Below, one piece after another: positions 41,894-49,386 of a stretch of DNA of 64,000 nt. A program made the position numbers and the translations under genes. Origin of the DNA: Actinacidiphila fildesensis (GTDB taxonomy: Bacteria > Actinomycetota > Actinomycetes > Streptomycetales > Streptomycetaceae); assembly GCF_042652185.1 (NCBI RefSeq), contig NZ_JBHSIX010000009.1, one strand, 5' to 3'. The number at the start of each line of letters is the position of its first letter. The stretch's first letter is position 1. The notes below the pieces were generated by a model that ran no database searches, was not told where the DNA came from, and saw nothing but the letters and a program-made list of their open reading frames with translations.

Positions 41894-41922
41894 TTGTCAG
41901 TGCCGGGTGGGATCCTTAAGAG
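41894..41922 (+). promoter_or_regulatory. Candidate promoter of the small basic protein gene
   Basis: TTGTCA (41894-41899) and TAAGAG (41917-41922) are 17 bp apart, in the 201-bp divergent region between the kinase gene and the small gene at 42003. The -35 box is good, the -10 box weak. Confidence 0.35.
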
Positions 41923-42002
41923 GTGGGAACGGACCGCTCCGAAGGGGTGGAACGGCCGGGCCCGCACCATCAACGGCCCGTCTGCCAAGGGGGAATGACG
42001 CC

Positions 42003-42233
42003 GTGAAAGGTGATCGCGTGGAGATAGTCGTGGATGCCGGGGACACCACCCGTACCTATGAGGTGGTGGCCACCAGGGCCGGCCGCCGGGTCGAGACCGC
42101 GGTGCGCCGCGGTGTGGTGGAAGTGAGTGAAGTCACCCGCAACGGCACCGTCGTCCGCACCGCCCGATTCATGTCCACCCGGGTGCTCGCCCTGGTGGAG
42201 CAGCCCATTCCGAGGGACGACACCGAAGCCTAG
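42003..42233 (+). CDS. Small conserved protein of unknown function
   Basis: This 76-aa protein starts with a GTG at 42003 after AAGGGGGA. It reads as a compact beta-rich domain (VEIVVDAGDTTRTYEVVATR, VETAVRRGVVEVSEVTRNGT) with no Cys and no membrane segment. I do not recognise the family. It is divergent from the kinase gene, which may or may not be meaningful. A GTG at 42018 is an alternative start. Confidence 0.65.
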   Translation: MKGDRVEIVVDAGDTTRTYEVVATRAGRRVETAVRRGVVEVSEVTRNGTVVRTARFMSTRVLALVEQPIPRDDTEA

Positions 42234-42276
42234 GCCGGGTCCAGCGCGACCGAAGGGCCCGGCGGGCGGTCATCCC

Positions 42277-42334
42277 CTGGGGGTAGCCCCCTCAGGGATC
42301 ACCCTGGGACCGGGGGCCCGGTGTCCACCCAGGG
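42277..42334. repeat. Nested palindromes in a gene-free stretch
   Basis: The 305-bp stretch 42234-42538 contains no gene. It begins with a bulged hairpin (ctgggggtagccccctcag, 42277-42295). A nested hairpin follows: outer ccctggg/cccaggg (42302-42308, 42328-42334) around accggg-gg-cccggt. It could end transcription of the small gene or bind a dimeric regulator. Confidence 0.55.
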
Positions 42335-42430
42335 GAGTACCCCGGGCGGGTCCGCGTCATCCTCCCGGAGGCCCGGAAAGCGGTACGACGGCATGACGAC
42401 CAGGCCATGGCGCGCACCTAATCTTGAAAT

Positions 42431-42480
42431 CAAGCGGCGGGCGTAGCACTCGTCCCCCGAGGTCAGACGCCCGCCGCTTG
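42431..42480 (+). other. 13-bp hairpin with 24-nt loop upstream of a small membrane protein
   Basis: caagcggcgggcg (42431-42443) pairs perfectly with cgcccgccgcttg (42468-42480). It lies 58 bp before the start of the 67-aa protein gene, after the AT-richer ctaatcttgaaat, and could be a transcript leader structure or a terminator. No T-run follows. Confidence 0.55.
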
Positions 42481-42538
42481 CCTGACCGACAACCAGACGT
42501 ACCACCAGCGTGAACGACCGACACCTCAGGAGAGGGCC

Positions 42539-42742
42539 ATGGCGAACACAGTGAGTCGTACGGTGCGCCCCGTGCGCGGCAGCAGGATCGCCGCCTTCGG
42601 TACCCGCCCGTCCGGCACGCGCCATCCGCTGGTCGCAGCGGCCATGGTGCTGCCACTCGCGGTGCTCCTCGCCCTGCTCTTCGGAGGCTTCGACGCGGTG
42701 GCCGCACAAGCGTCGTCCGTAGCCGGGCTGATGGGGCGCTGA
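42539..42742 (+). CDS. Small membrane peptide, unknown function
   Basis: This 67-aa protein starts at ATG 42539 after AGGAGAGGG. It has a basic N-terminus (about residues 1-30, many Arg) and one hydrophobic segment (LVAAAMVLPLAVLLALLFGG, about 31-50), then a short polar tail. It could be a single-pass membrane peptide or an uncleaved signal-like protein. I do not recognise a family. Confidence 0.65.
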   Translation: MANTVSRTVRPVRGSRIAAFGTRPSGTRHPLVAAAMVLPLAVLLALLFGGFDAVAAQASSVAGLMGR

Positions 42743-42838
42743 CACAGCGCCCCGTTGCATCGGCCCCATGCCCGGAAGAGCGGTCCGGGCTGGGGAACCG
42801 GTACGAAACCCCGTGGGGACGGGGGTGCGACGGACGGC

Positions 42839-42878
42839 CGTGATGCCCGGGTACCAGCGGTGGTACCTGGGCATCACG
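42839..42878 (+). terminator. Strong 18-bp hairpin before the phosphotransferase gene
   Basis: tgatgcccgggtacca (42841-42856) pairs with tggtacctgggcatca (42861-42876) around a gcgg loop, with one G-U pair, and two more pairs outside. It probably ends the transcript of the small membrane protein gene; it also lies 36 bp ahead of the next start. Confidence 0.65.
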
Positions 42879-42913
42879 CACGTCAGGGCCCGCGAGGGTG
42901 CTTGACTGAACGT

Positions 42914-43837
42914 ATGACAGTGGTGGGGGAGGAGCTGACGGCGGAGCTCGCCGCGCTCGCCGCGGGCATCTCCGGCGTACCGGAGACCTCGGTGCTCGCC
43001 CACCGGCCCGACGGCACGGTGGTCCGCAGCGGCGCGCTCGTCGCCAAGGCCCACGCCGGTGACACCGACCCTGAGGCCCTCACGGTCCGCCTCGGGGTCG
43101 CCGCGCACCCGTTGCTGCGCGGCATCCTGCTCGCCCCGCTGCCACTGCCGGCGCCCAGGACAGGCTCGCTGCTGCACGGCCGCCCCGTCACCGCTTGGCC
43201 GCTGGGTGTACCGGTGGACCGCGAGGAGCCCGGCAGTGCCCCCTGGGAGGACGCCGCCGTCCTGCTCGCCCGGCTGCACGCCGTCCCCCCGCAGGCGCTG
43301 CCGTACCCGCTGCCGCCCATGCGCGGCCCCGCCAAGGCGGCCCGCGCCGTCGCCCGGATGACCGCCGGCGCCCGGTCGCCCGCCGCGGACACCGTGCTGC
43401 GGGCCTGGGAGTGTCTGCCGGGCTGGGCCCGCGACGAGGCACCGCAGCCGCGTGCGGACACCCTCTGCCACGGTGATCTGCACCTCGGCCAGCTCGTCCG
43501 GCACCCCGCCCCCGGCGGTCCGTGGCAGCTCATCGACGTCGACGACCTGGGGATCGGCGATCCCGCCTGGGACCTGGCCCGCCCCGCCATGTGGTTCGCG
43601 ACCGGACTGCTCGACCCGGACGTCTGGACGCGCTTCCTGGGCGCCTACCGGGACGCGGGCGGCCGGGCGGTCCCCCCCGACGGCGACCCCTGGCCGTATC
43701 TGGACGTGCCGGCCCGCGCGTTGACCGTCCAGTCGGCCGCGCTGGCCGTGGTGCGGGCCGCCCGCGAGAACCGACCGCTCGACGAAGTCGAGCAGGACCT
43801 CACCGCTGCCTGCGCCCGGATCACCCACGTATCGTGA
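42914..43837 (+). CDS. Aminoglycoside-phosphotransferase-fold kinase
   Basis: This 307-aa protein has the APH/choline-kinase catalytic loop LCHGDLHLGQLV and the metal-binding segment LIDVDDLGIGDPAWDLA. The N-terminal lobe is degenerate. The ATG at 42914 starts the conserved part. Members phosphorylate small hydroxyl compounds (sugars, amines, antibiotics), so resistance should not be assumed. No biosynthetic partners are adjacent. Confidence 0.83.
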   Translation: MTVVGEELTAELAALAAGISGVPETSVLAHRPDGTVVRSGALVAKAHAGDTDPEALTVRLGVAAHPLLRGILLAPLPLPAPRTGSLLHGRPVTAWPLGVPVDREEPGSAPWEDAAVLLARLHAVPPQALPYPLPPMRGPAKAARAVARMTAGARSPAADTVLRAWECLPGWARDEAPQPRADTLCHGDLHLGQLVRHPAPGGPWQLIDVDDLGIGDPAWDLARPAMWFATGLLDPDVWTRFLGAYRDAGGRAVPPDGDPWPYLDVPARALTVQSAALAVVRAARENRPLDEVEQDLTAACARITHVS

Positions 43838-43900
43838 ACCCAGCTCCGCCGGACGGGCGTTCCGGTGGCGAATCACCGCAATTGAGGAGTTGAGCCGGAG

Positions 43901-44215
43901 ATGCACTGTCCCAAGTGCCAGGGCCCGATGCACACGTTCAATCGCAACGGCGTCCAGATCGAGCAATGCGGCAACTGCCGGGGGATCTTCCTGGACTACG
44001 GCGAGCTGGAGGCACTCACCCGTGTCGAAGGCCAGTGGAACCAGCCGGCCGCGCCGCCGCAGCAGGCCTACCCGGCCCAGCAGGCCTACCCGGCACCGCA
44101 GGCGTACCCCGCGGGTCCCGCCTGGAGCGCCCCGCAGCACGGCGGCCACGGCGGTCACCACGGCGGCCACCACCAGAAGCACCGCAGCTTCGGGCACATG
44201 CTCTTCTCGTCCTGA
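43901..44215 (+). CDS. TFIIB-type zinc-finger protein
   Basis: This 104-aa protein has an N-terminal zinc ribbon CPKC (Cys3, Cys6) and CGNC (Cys23, Cys26) with GIFLDYGELEAL, the zf-TFIIB family pattern. The rest is a repeat tail, three copies of AYPA-like words followed by a His/Gly-rich stretch (GGHGGHHGGHHQKH) that could bind metal. Function is not established. It is 63 bp after the phosphotransferase gene and ends before a strong terminator. Confidence 0.83.
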   Translation: MHCPKCQGPMHTFNRNGVQIEQCGNCRGIFLDYGELEALTRVEGQWNQPAAPPQQAYPAQQAYPAPQAYPAGPAWSAPQHGGHGGHHGGHHQKHRSFGHMLFSS

Positions 44216-44260
44216 TCCCAGGACGGATGCCGGGGACGCCCGGCGAGCGGCAGCGGGAAC

Positions 44261-44299
44261 GACCGAGGGCCGGAGCGATGATCGCTCCGGCCCTCGGTC
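44261..44299 (+). terminator. Terminator between the zinc-finger gene and the tRNA cluster
   Basis: A perfect 19-bp inverted repeat (gaccgagggccggagcgat with its complement at 44281-44299) lies 46 bp after the zinc-finger gene and 9 bp from the end of the minus-strand tRNA transcript, so it should serve both directions. Confidence 0.85.
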
Positions 44300-44307
44300 A
44301 TGACGTG

Positions 44308-44379
44308 TGCGCGATACTGGGATTGAACCAGTGACCTCTTCCGTGTCAGGGAAGCGCTCTCCCGCTGAGCTAATCGCGC
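44308..44379 (-). tRNA. tRNA-Val (GAC), copy 3 of the cluster
   Basis: This 72-nt cloverleaf on the minus strand has acceptor gcgcgat/atcgcgc, anticodon arm cttccct-GAC-acggaag, T arm with ttcaatc and discriminator A. CCA is not encoded. The sequence is identical to the next two copies. Confidence 0.95.
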
Positions 44380-44423
44380 GGGACCCACTACAACTGCTGC
44401 CATGCAAGTGGTGCTGTGCTGCG

Positions 44424-44495
44424 TGCGCGATACTGGGATTGAACCAGTGACCTCTTCCGTGTCAGGGAAGCGCTCTCCCGCTGAGCTAATCGCGC
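44424..44495 (-). tRNA. tRNA-Val (GAC), copy 2 of the cluster
   Basis: Identical in sequence to the copies on either side; anticodon GAC, no encoded CCA. Transcribed from the promoter upstream of tRNA-Gly. Confidence 0.95.
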
Positions 44496-44539
44496 GGGAC
44501 CCACTACAACTGCTGCGATACAAGTGGTGCTGTGCTGCG

Positions 44540-44611
44540 TGCGCGATACTGGGATTGAACCAGTGACCTCTTCCGTGTCAGGGAAGCGCTCTCCCGCTGA
44601 GCTAATCGCGC
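44540..44611 (-). tRNA. tRNA-Val (GAC), copy 1 of the cluster
   Basis: First of three identical valine tRNAs in the direction of transcription, 3 bp from the end of tRNA-Cys. Anticodon GAC; 72 nt; CCA added after transcription. Confidence 0.95.
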
Positions 44612-44614
44612 GTG

Positions 44615-44685
44615 AGGTGGAGACGGGATTTGAACCCGTGTAGACGGCTTTGCAGGCCGTTGCCTCGCCTCTCGGCCACTCCACC
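44615..44685 (-). tRNA. tRNA-Cys (GCA)
   Basis: This 71-nt tRNA has acceptor ggtggag/ctccacc, anticodon loop with GCA (ggcctGCAaagcc), T loop ttcaaat and the U73 discriminator expected for cysteine tRNAs. Confidence 0.95.
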
Positions 44686-44718
44686 AACATCGCGGGGGAC
44701 GGGAAATCCCCCACGCCG

Positions 44719-44790
44719 AGCGGACGACGAGATTCGAACTCGCGACCCTCACCTTGGCAAGGTGATGCTCTACCACTGAGCCACGTCCGC
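44719..44790 (-). tRNA. tRNA-Gly (GCC)
   Basis: First tRNA of the minus-strand cluster, 72 nt: acceptor gcggacg/cgtccgc, anticodon arm caccttGCCaaggtg, T loop ttcgaat. The discriminator is U, as usual for bacterial glycine tRNAs. Confidence 0.95.
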
Positions 44791-44836
44791 AGGTGTCGTA
44801 GCTCCGGGGCGCTTCCGCGTCCCGGCGACGTGTTGA

Positions 44837-44864
44837 ACTCTAGCGGATTCCACGGCCAGCTCAA
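44837..44864 (-). promoter_or_regulatory. Promoter of the Gly-Cys-Val tRNA cluster
   Basis: On the minus strand TTGAGC (44864-44859) and TAGAGT (44842-44837) are 16 bp apart, about 46 bp upstream of tRNA-Gly. This is a good vegetative-type promoter. Confidence 0.65.
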
Positions 44865-44977
44865 AAACCGGTTTCCGTAGCGTGCCGGGCTGCTGACCAG
44901 CGGATGACCAGCGGGGCGCCGCGACGGGCACCGCTCTAGACTCGGCCACACCCCTTCGGACCGACCCTGGAAGCACT

Positions 44978-46027
44978 GTGCGAGACCTCGTCCCGATGGC
45001 CCGCTTCGGCGGCCGCGTCGCCTCCGACCTGCGAGATGTCACCAGCGATCTCGCCGCGCTCGACTCCTCGGGCTTCTGGGCGGTGTCCGTGGACTTCGAG
45101 GGACAGGTGGTGTGCGCGCGCTTCGGGGACGTCCGCAGCGCGCCGCCGGCGGCGCCGGACGGCTGGTGCGGACCGGCCACCGGAGCGTGGACCTCCTCAC
45201 TGGACCGGGACGCCTATATCGCGGGTGTGCGCCGTATACGCGCGTACATCGCGGCCGGCGACGTCTACCAGGCCAACCTCTGCCGGGTGCTGTCCGCTCC
45301 GCTGCCCGACCCCGCCCGGTCCGACGTCGACGCGCTCGGCTCGGTGCTCGCCCACGGCAACCCGGCCCCGTACGCGGGCACCATCCGGCTCCCCGGGCAC
45401 GGTGTGGAGATCGCCACCGCGTCCCCCGAGCTCTATCTGCGCCGTGACCGCTCCCTCGTCGAATCCGGCCCGATAAAGGGCACCGGACGTACGGAGGCGG
45501 ATCTGCTGCCCAAGGACCACGCCGAGAACGTGATGATCGTGGACCTGGTCCGCAACGACCTGGGGCGGGTCTGCGCGACCGGTTCGGTCACCGTCCCGGA
45601 GCTGTGCGCCGTCGAGAAGCACCCCGGGCTGGTCCACCTCGTCTCGACCGTGCGGGGTGAACTGCGCCAGGACACCGGCTGGGCCGGGCTGTTCGCCGCC
45701 ACCTTCCCGCCCGGCTCGGTCACCGGAGCCCCCAAGTCCAGTGCGCTGCGGATCATCGAGGAACTGGAGACGGTGCCGCGCGGCCCCTACTGCGGGGGTA
45801 TCGGCTGGGTGGACGCCGATCGCGGCACCGGTGAACTGGCCGTGGGGATCAGGACGTTCTGGGTCGACCGCACCGGCCCGGAACCGCTGCTGCGCTTCGG
45901 CACGGGAGCCGGCATCACCTGGGGCTCCGACCCCGTGCGGGAGTGGGACGAGACCGAGCTGAAGGCGTCCCGGCTGCTGGCGGTAGCGTCGGGGGACCAT
46001 CCGGGACACGAAGGGACCACACCGTGA
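44978..46027 (+). CDS. pabB: Chorismate-binding aminodeoxychorismate synthase component I
   Basis: This 349-aa enzyme aminates chorismate to 4-amino-4-deoxychorismate for p-aminobenzoate and folate. It has the chorismate-binding fold: IRAYIAAGDVYQANLCRVLS, the PabB-type PIKGTGRT motif, MIVDLVRNDLGRVC, FPPGSVTGAPKSSALRIIEE and GTGAGITWGSDPVREWDETE. The PIKGT motif argues for PabB over anthranilate synthase. No glutaminase (PabA) is adjacent, so it must be supplied elsewhere. GTG start at 44978 after GGAAG; GTGA overlap with the lyase gene. Confidence 0.88.
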   Translation: MRDLVPMARFGGRVASDLRDVTSDLAALDSSGFWAVSVDFEGQVVCARFGDVRSAPPAAPDGWCGPATGAWTSSLDRDAYIAGVRRIRAYIAAGDVYQANLCRVLSAPLPDPARSDVDALGSVLAHGNPAPYAGTIRLPGHGVEIATASPELYLRRDRSLVESGPIKGTGRTEADLLPKDHAENVMIVDLVRNDLGRVCATGSVTVPELCAVEKHPGLVHLVSTVRGELRQDTGWAGLFAATFPPGSVTGAPKSSALRIIEELETVPRGPYCGGIGWVDADRGTGELAVGIRTFWVDRTGPEPLLRFGTGAGITWGSDPVREWDETELKASRLLAVASGDHPGHEGTTP

Positions 46028-46845
46028 AGATCTGGGTCGATGGCACGCTGCGGGACGCCGCTGACGCCACGGTGTCGGTGCTGGACCACGGGATCACCGT
46101 GGGTGACGGGGTCTTCGAGACGCTCAAGGCGGTCGACGGCGCGGCGTTCGCGATCACCCGCCACCTGGACCGGCTGACCCGGTCCGCACGCGGTCTCGGA
46201 CTCCCGGACCCGGACCACGACGAGGTGCGCAGGGGCTGCGCGGCGGTCCTGGCGGCCAACCCGGTGCCGCTCGGCCGGCTCAGGATCACGTACACCGGCG
46301 GGCTCTCCCCGCTCGGCTCCGACCGCGGCGACGCGGGACCCACCCTGATCATCGCCCTCGGCGAGGCCGCCGCCCGGCCCGACACCACCGCCGTGGTCAC
46401 GGTGCCGTGGACCCGTAACGAGCGGGGCGCGCTCAGCGGTCTGAAGACCACCTCCTACGGCGAGAACGTCGTGGCGCTCGCCCGCGCCCACGCCCACGGC
46501 GCCTCCGAGGCGATATTCGGCAACACCGTCGGGCGGCTCTGCGAGGGCACCGGCTCCAACATCTTCGTCGTGCTCGACGGGCAACTGCTCACCCCGCCGC
46601 TCTCCTCCGGCTGTCTCGCCGGCATCACCCGCGAGCTGGTCGCCGAGTGGAGCGGGGCCCAGGAGGCGGATCTGCCGCTGGAGGCGCTCGACGAGGCCGA
46701 GGAGATCTTCCTGACGTCCACCCTCCGCGATGTCCAGGCGGTACGGCTGGTCGACGGGCGGGAACTGCCGGGAGCACCGGGCCCGGTCACCGCCAAGGCG
46801 ATGCGGGTCTTCGCGGAACGGGCCGGAGCCGACCCGAATCCGTGA
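46024..46845 (+). CDS. pabC: Aminodeoxychorismate lyase (class IV aminotransferase fold)
   Basis: This 273-aa PLP enzyme converts aminodeoxychorismate to p-aminobenzoate and pyruvate. PLP-binding Lys141 lies in LKTTSYGENV. DHGITVGDGVFETLK near the N-terminus and EIFLTSTLRDVQAVRLVDGR near the C-terminus are fold-type IV signatures. GTG 46024 overlaps the pabB stop, which supports PabC over a branched-chain or D-amino-acid aminotransferase; the frame alone would not decide. Confidence 0.88.
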   Translation: MKIWVDGTLRDAADATVSVLDHGITVGDGVFETLKAVDGAAFAITRHLDRLTRSARGLGLPDPDHDEVRRGCAAVLAANPVPLGRLRITYTGGLSPLGSDRGDAGPTLIIALGEAAARPDTTAVVTVPWTRNERGALSGLKTTSYGENVVALARAHAHGASEAIFGNTVGRLCEGTGSNIFVVLDGQLLTPPLSSGCLAGITRELVAEWSGAQEADLPLEALDEAEEIFLTSTLRDVQAVRLVDGRELPGAPGPVTAKAMRVFAERAGADPNP

Positions 46846-46900
46846 CGTGGCGCTGAGGAGCGGGTAGAACTGGCCCCAGTCCAAACGGGGGAGTGACGCC

Positions 46901-47740
46901 ATGACAACCACCCTGCGACCCGATCAGCCGGAGCGGCACGGAGCGGCGGGCGCGCGTTCGCGCCGCTACACCGTATGCGTCAACAGCAGGCCGGTCGGCG
47001 GGATCGAGCTCTCCGCCGGGCCGCGGTTCGGCGTCACGGCCGGCCGGATCACCGGACTGGAGATCCACGAGGCGGACCGGCGGCGCGGCCGCGCCACGGT
47101 CGCCGCGCTCGCCGCCGAGGAGGTGCTCCGCGGCTGGGGGTGCGACGAGGTGACGGTCGACATCCCGGCGGACGCCGTCCTCGCGCAGCGGCTCGCGGAC
47201 ACCCTCGGCTACACCGAGCGCAACCGCGGCATGGTCAAGCGGCTGTCCGGTCCCGCACCCGAACTGCCCGCAGGCAGCACCGTCCGCCCGGTGACCGAGG
47301 CGGAGTTCCCCGCCTGGAACGAACAGAAGATGATCGCGTACGTGGAGGGCATGGTGACCCGCGGCGTCCCGTTCGCCCAGGCCTCCGCCCGGGCCGAGGC
47401 CGACCACAGCGCGGCCCTGCCGGACGGCCCCCGCACCGACGGCACCCTGCTGCTGACCCTGGTCCACCGGCGCCGGGACGTCGGCACCCTGTGGCTGAGG
47501 CTGCGGGACGCGGCCGACCCGGGGGTCCCGGCGTGGGTCTTCTCCGTCGAGGTGGCCGAGGAGCACCGCGGCCAGGGGCACGGCCGCACCCTGATGCTCG
47601 TCGCGGAGCGGGAGTGCCTGGGCGCCGGGGTCGGCACCCTGGGCCTGAACGTCTTCGGCGGCAACACGCCGGCGCTGCGGCTGTACGAGTCCCTGGGGTA
47701 CGCGACCACGCGCCGCCATCTGTTCAAGCGGCTGCTCTAG
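46901..47740 (+). CDS. Tandem-GNAT acetyltransferase
   Basis: This 279-aa protein has two GNAT domains. The N-terminal one (about residues 20-110) is degenerate, with EIHEADRRRGRATVAALAAE. The C-terminal one (about 127-279) is canonical, with SVEVAEEHRGQGHGRTLMLV and LGLNVFGGNTPALRLYESLG. The ATG at 46901 has a purine-rich GGGGGAG site. The substrate is unknown. It lies 55 bp after pabC in the same direction and may share its transcript. Confidence 0.85.
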   Translation: MTTTLRPDQPERHGAAGARSRRYTVCVNSRPVGGIELSAGPRFGVTAGRITGLEIHEADRRRGRATVAALAAEEVLRGWGCDEVTVDIPADAVLAQRLADTLGYTERNRGMVKRLSGPAPELPAGSTVRPVTEAEFPAWNEQKMIAYVEGMVTRGVPFAQASARAEADHSAALPDGPRTDGTLLLTLVHRRRDVGTLWLRLRDAADPGVPAWVFSVEVAEEHRGQGHGRTLMLVAERECLGAGVGTLGLNVFGGNTPALRLYESLGYATTRRHLFKRLL

Positions 47741-47777
47741 CGGCTGCTGCTCCAGAGGAGAGGACTTCGGACCGGAC

Positions 47778-48293
47778 CTATCCGGCCAGCAGCCGGTCCG
47801 CGATCTCCTCGATCCGGGCGCGCAGCCCCTCCTGGCTCTTGCCGCCGTCGAGCCGCTGCCCGTCGATCACATACGTCGGCGTGCCCGTGACACCGATCGC
47901 CCGGCCCTCGGCCTCGTCGGCATCGACGATCAGCAGGTGCCGGCCGTCGATCAGCGCGGTGTCCACCTCCTCCGCGTCCAGCCCCATTTCGCGGGCCACC
48001 TCCACGAGAAGCTCCTCGCCGCGCTTGCCGAGCTCTTCCGTCCGGGCCAGCACCGCCTCGGTGTACGGCCAGCCCTGCCCCTGCGCCCAGGCCTCCTCGG
48101 CCGCCTGGGCGGCGGCGAGGGCGTGCTGGTGCTTCTCCAGCGGGAAGTGCCGCAGCTGGATGTCCAGCGCGTCGCCGTAGCGGGCGCGCAGCGCGCGTAC
48201 GTCGTCGAGGGCGGTGCGGCAGTCGGGGCACTGCAGCTCGCACCAGACTTCCAGGACGGCGCGGGCGGTGGCAGGGGGAGTGACGTCGTTCAT
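47778..48293 (-). CDS. DsbA-like thioredoxin-fold protein
   Basis: This 171-aa protein has a CPDC active-site motif (Cys22, Cys25) after VLEVWCELQ and a C-terminal cis-Pro loop GVTGTPTYVIDGQRLDGGKS. The helical insertion between them (about 60-120) is DsbA/FrnE-like. No signal peptide is present from the start at 48293, so it is predicted cytosolic. An upstream in-frame ATG (48386) would add 31 residues that are not a signal peptide. Confidence 0.85.
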   Translation of the reverse strand: MNDVTPPATARAVLEVWCELQCPDCRTALDDVRALRARYGDALDIQLRHFPLEKHQHALAAAQAAEEAWAQGQGWPYTEAVLARTEELGKRGEELLVEVAREMGLDAEEVDTALIDGRHLLIVDADEAEGRAIGVTGTPTYVIDGQRLDGGKSQEGLRARIEEIADRLLAG

Positions 48294-48442
48294 GCGGCCC
48301 AGTCTGGCACCTGGGGAGGAGCCCTCCCCCGAGATCACCCTGAGACAGGTCCCGGGACGTGGCCTCCGGCTTCGCGACGGGTGCACGATGGATACAGGAA
48401 CATCCCGATACCGCCGCAGGAGTACAGGATCAGGAGCACTGG

Positions 48443-48916
48443 ATGCTGACCGCTACCGTATGCGTCGCACTGTCCGCGGCGGGCCTGGCGATCGCGATGC
48501 TGACCGCGTACCGCCGGCGTTACCTCGCGGCCGTCCGCACCGCCGCCTTCGCCCTGCTGCCGGTGGGCCTGTACATGACGGGCCTGGTGACCCTGGGCCG
48601 GAAGGTCGGCACGGCCACCGGGAGCTGGGCCGCGGACCTGGTCTTCAAGCCGACGGTGTGGCTGGGCTTCGGTGTGCTCGCGGTGTCCGTGGTGCTCTAC
48701 ACGGTGACGCGCTTCGCCGCCGGCCGCGCCGGCGGCAGCCGCCGTGAACGCAAGGCCGCCGCTGCCGCCGCGGGTGCTCCGGCGGTGGCCCCCGGCGCCT
48801 CCCAGCCCTCACTGCCCGCGGGGCGCAAGCCGGCGGCGAAGTCCAAGGCCGCGACCGACGGCGGACTGTCCGATTTCTCCGACATCGAGGAGATCCTCAA
48901 GCGCCGCGGCATCTGA
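48443..48916 (+). CDS. Membrane protein of unknown function
   Basis: This 157-aa protein has AGGAG six bases before ATG 48443. Three hydrophobic helices (about residues 2-22, 32-52, 72-92) are followed by a basic, Ala/Pro/Lys-rich cytosolic tail. The tail ends in a short conserved-looking acidic motif GLSDFSDIEEILKRRGI, possibly a docking peptide. I do not recognise a characterised family. Confidence 0.75.
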   Translation: MLTATVCVALSAAGLAIAMLTAYRRRYLAAVRTAAFALLPVGLYMTGLVTLGRKVGTATGSWAADLVFKPTVWLGFGVLAVSVVLYTVTRFAAGRAGGSRRERKAAAAAAGAPAVAPGASQPSLPAGRKPAAKSKAATDGGLSDFSDIEEILKRRGI

Positions 48917-48983
48917 CCTGCCGCAGGGCCCCGGAACGCAGAACCACCCCTGAGAGTTCGCGTGTTGGGCGCGGCGGCATGGG

Positions 48984-49217
48984 GTGCTGCGTCATCATCG
49001 CGGTGTGCTGCGATCTTCCGGGGGGTCACCCCCGTGCCCACGGCCGACACCTGAGGCCGAGAGGCCGGCCCCCGGAGACATTCCGCGGCCGAGGGCGGGC
49101 GCCGACGAGCCCAAGGGCTGTCTGTTCGCGCTCTCCCAGCCGCCGCTGATGCTCTTCCTCTGCGTGATCGCGGGGCTCATCGGATTCGGCGCGCTCTACG
49201 ACATCGTCATGCTGTGA
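48984..49217 (+). CDS. Small C-terminally anchored membrane protein
   Basis: This 77-aa protein (70 aa if the GTG at 49005 is used) has a Pro/Arg-rich N-terminal half and one C-terminal hydrophobic helix PPLMLFLCVIAGLIGFGALY. GCLFALSQPP directly before the helix looks conserved rather than random. The start is uncertain because no good ribosome site is visible. Function unknown. Confidence 0.55.
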   Translation: MLRHHRGVLRSSGGSPPCPRPTPEAERPAPGDIPRPRAGADEPKGCLFALSQPPLMLFLCVIAGLIGFGALYDIVML

Positions 49218-49386
49218 GCCGCGGCTAGGGCGGTGTCGAAAGTAGCGCTGTTCGCCCGGAGGGTGTGGCCCACGGTGTCTGGTGCGTGCGCTCGCAAGGC
49301 GGAGGGTCGTCCTCGTACTGGTCGTACGTGGACGAGCCCGACAACGCGGCGAGGGCGTGTGCCAGGCGGGACTTTCGCAACACGCT

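Larger units (their letters stand above)
44308..44611 (-). repeat. 116-bp tandem repeat units each carrying tRNA-Val
   Basis: The three tRNA-Val genes start exactly 116 bp apart (44308, 44424, 44540). The spacers (gggacccactacaactgctg... ) are nearly identical, differing by two bases (ccatgc versus cgatac). The array therefore arose by recent tandem duplication. Confidence 0.85.
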
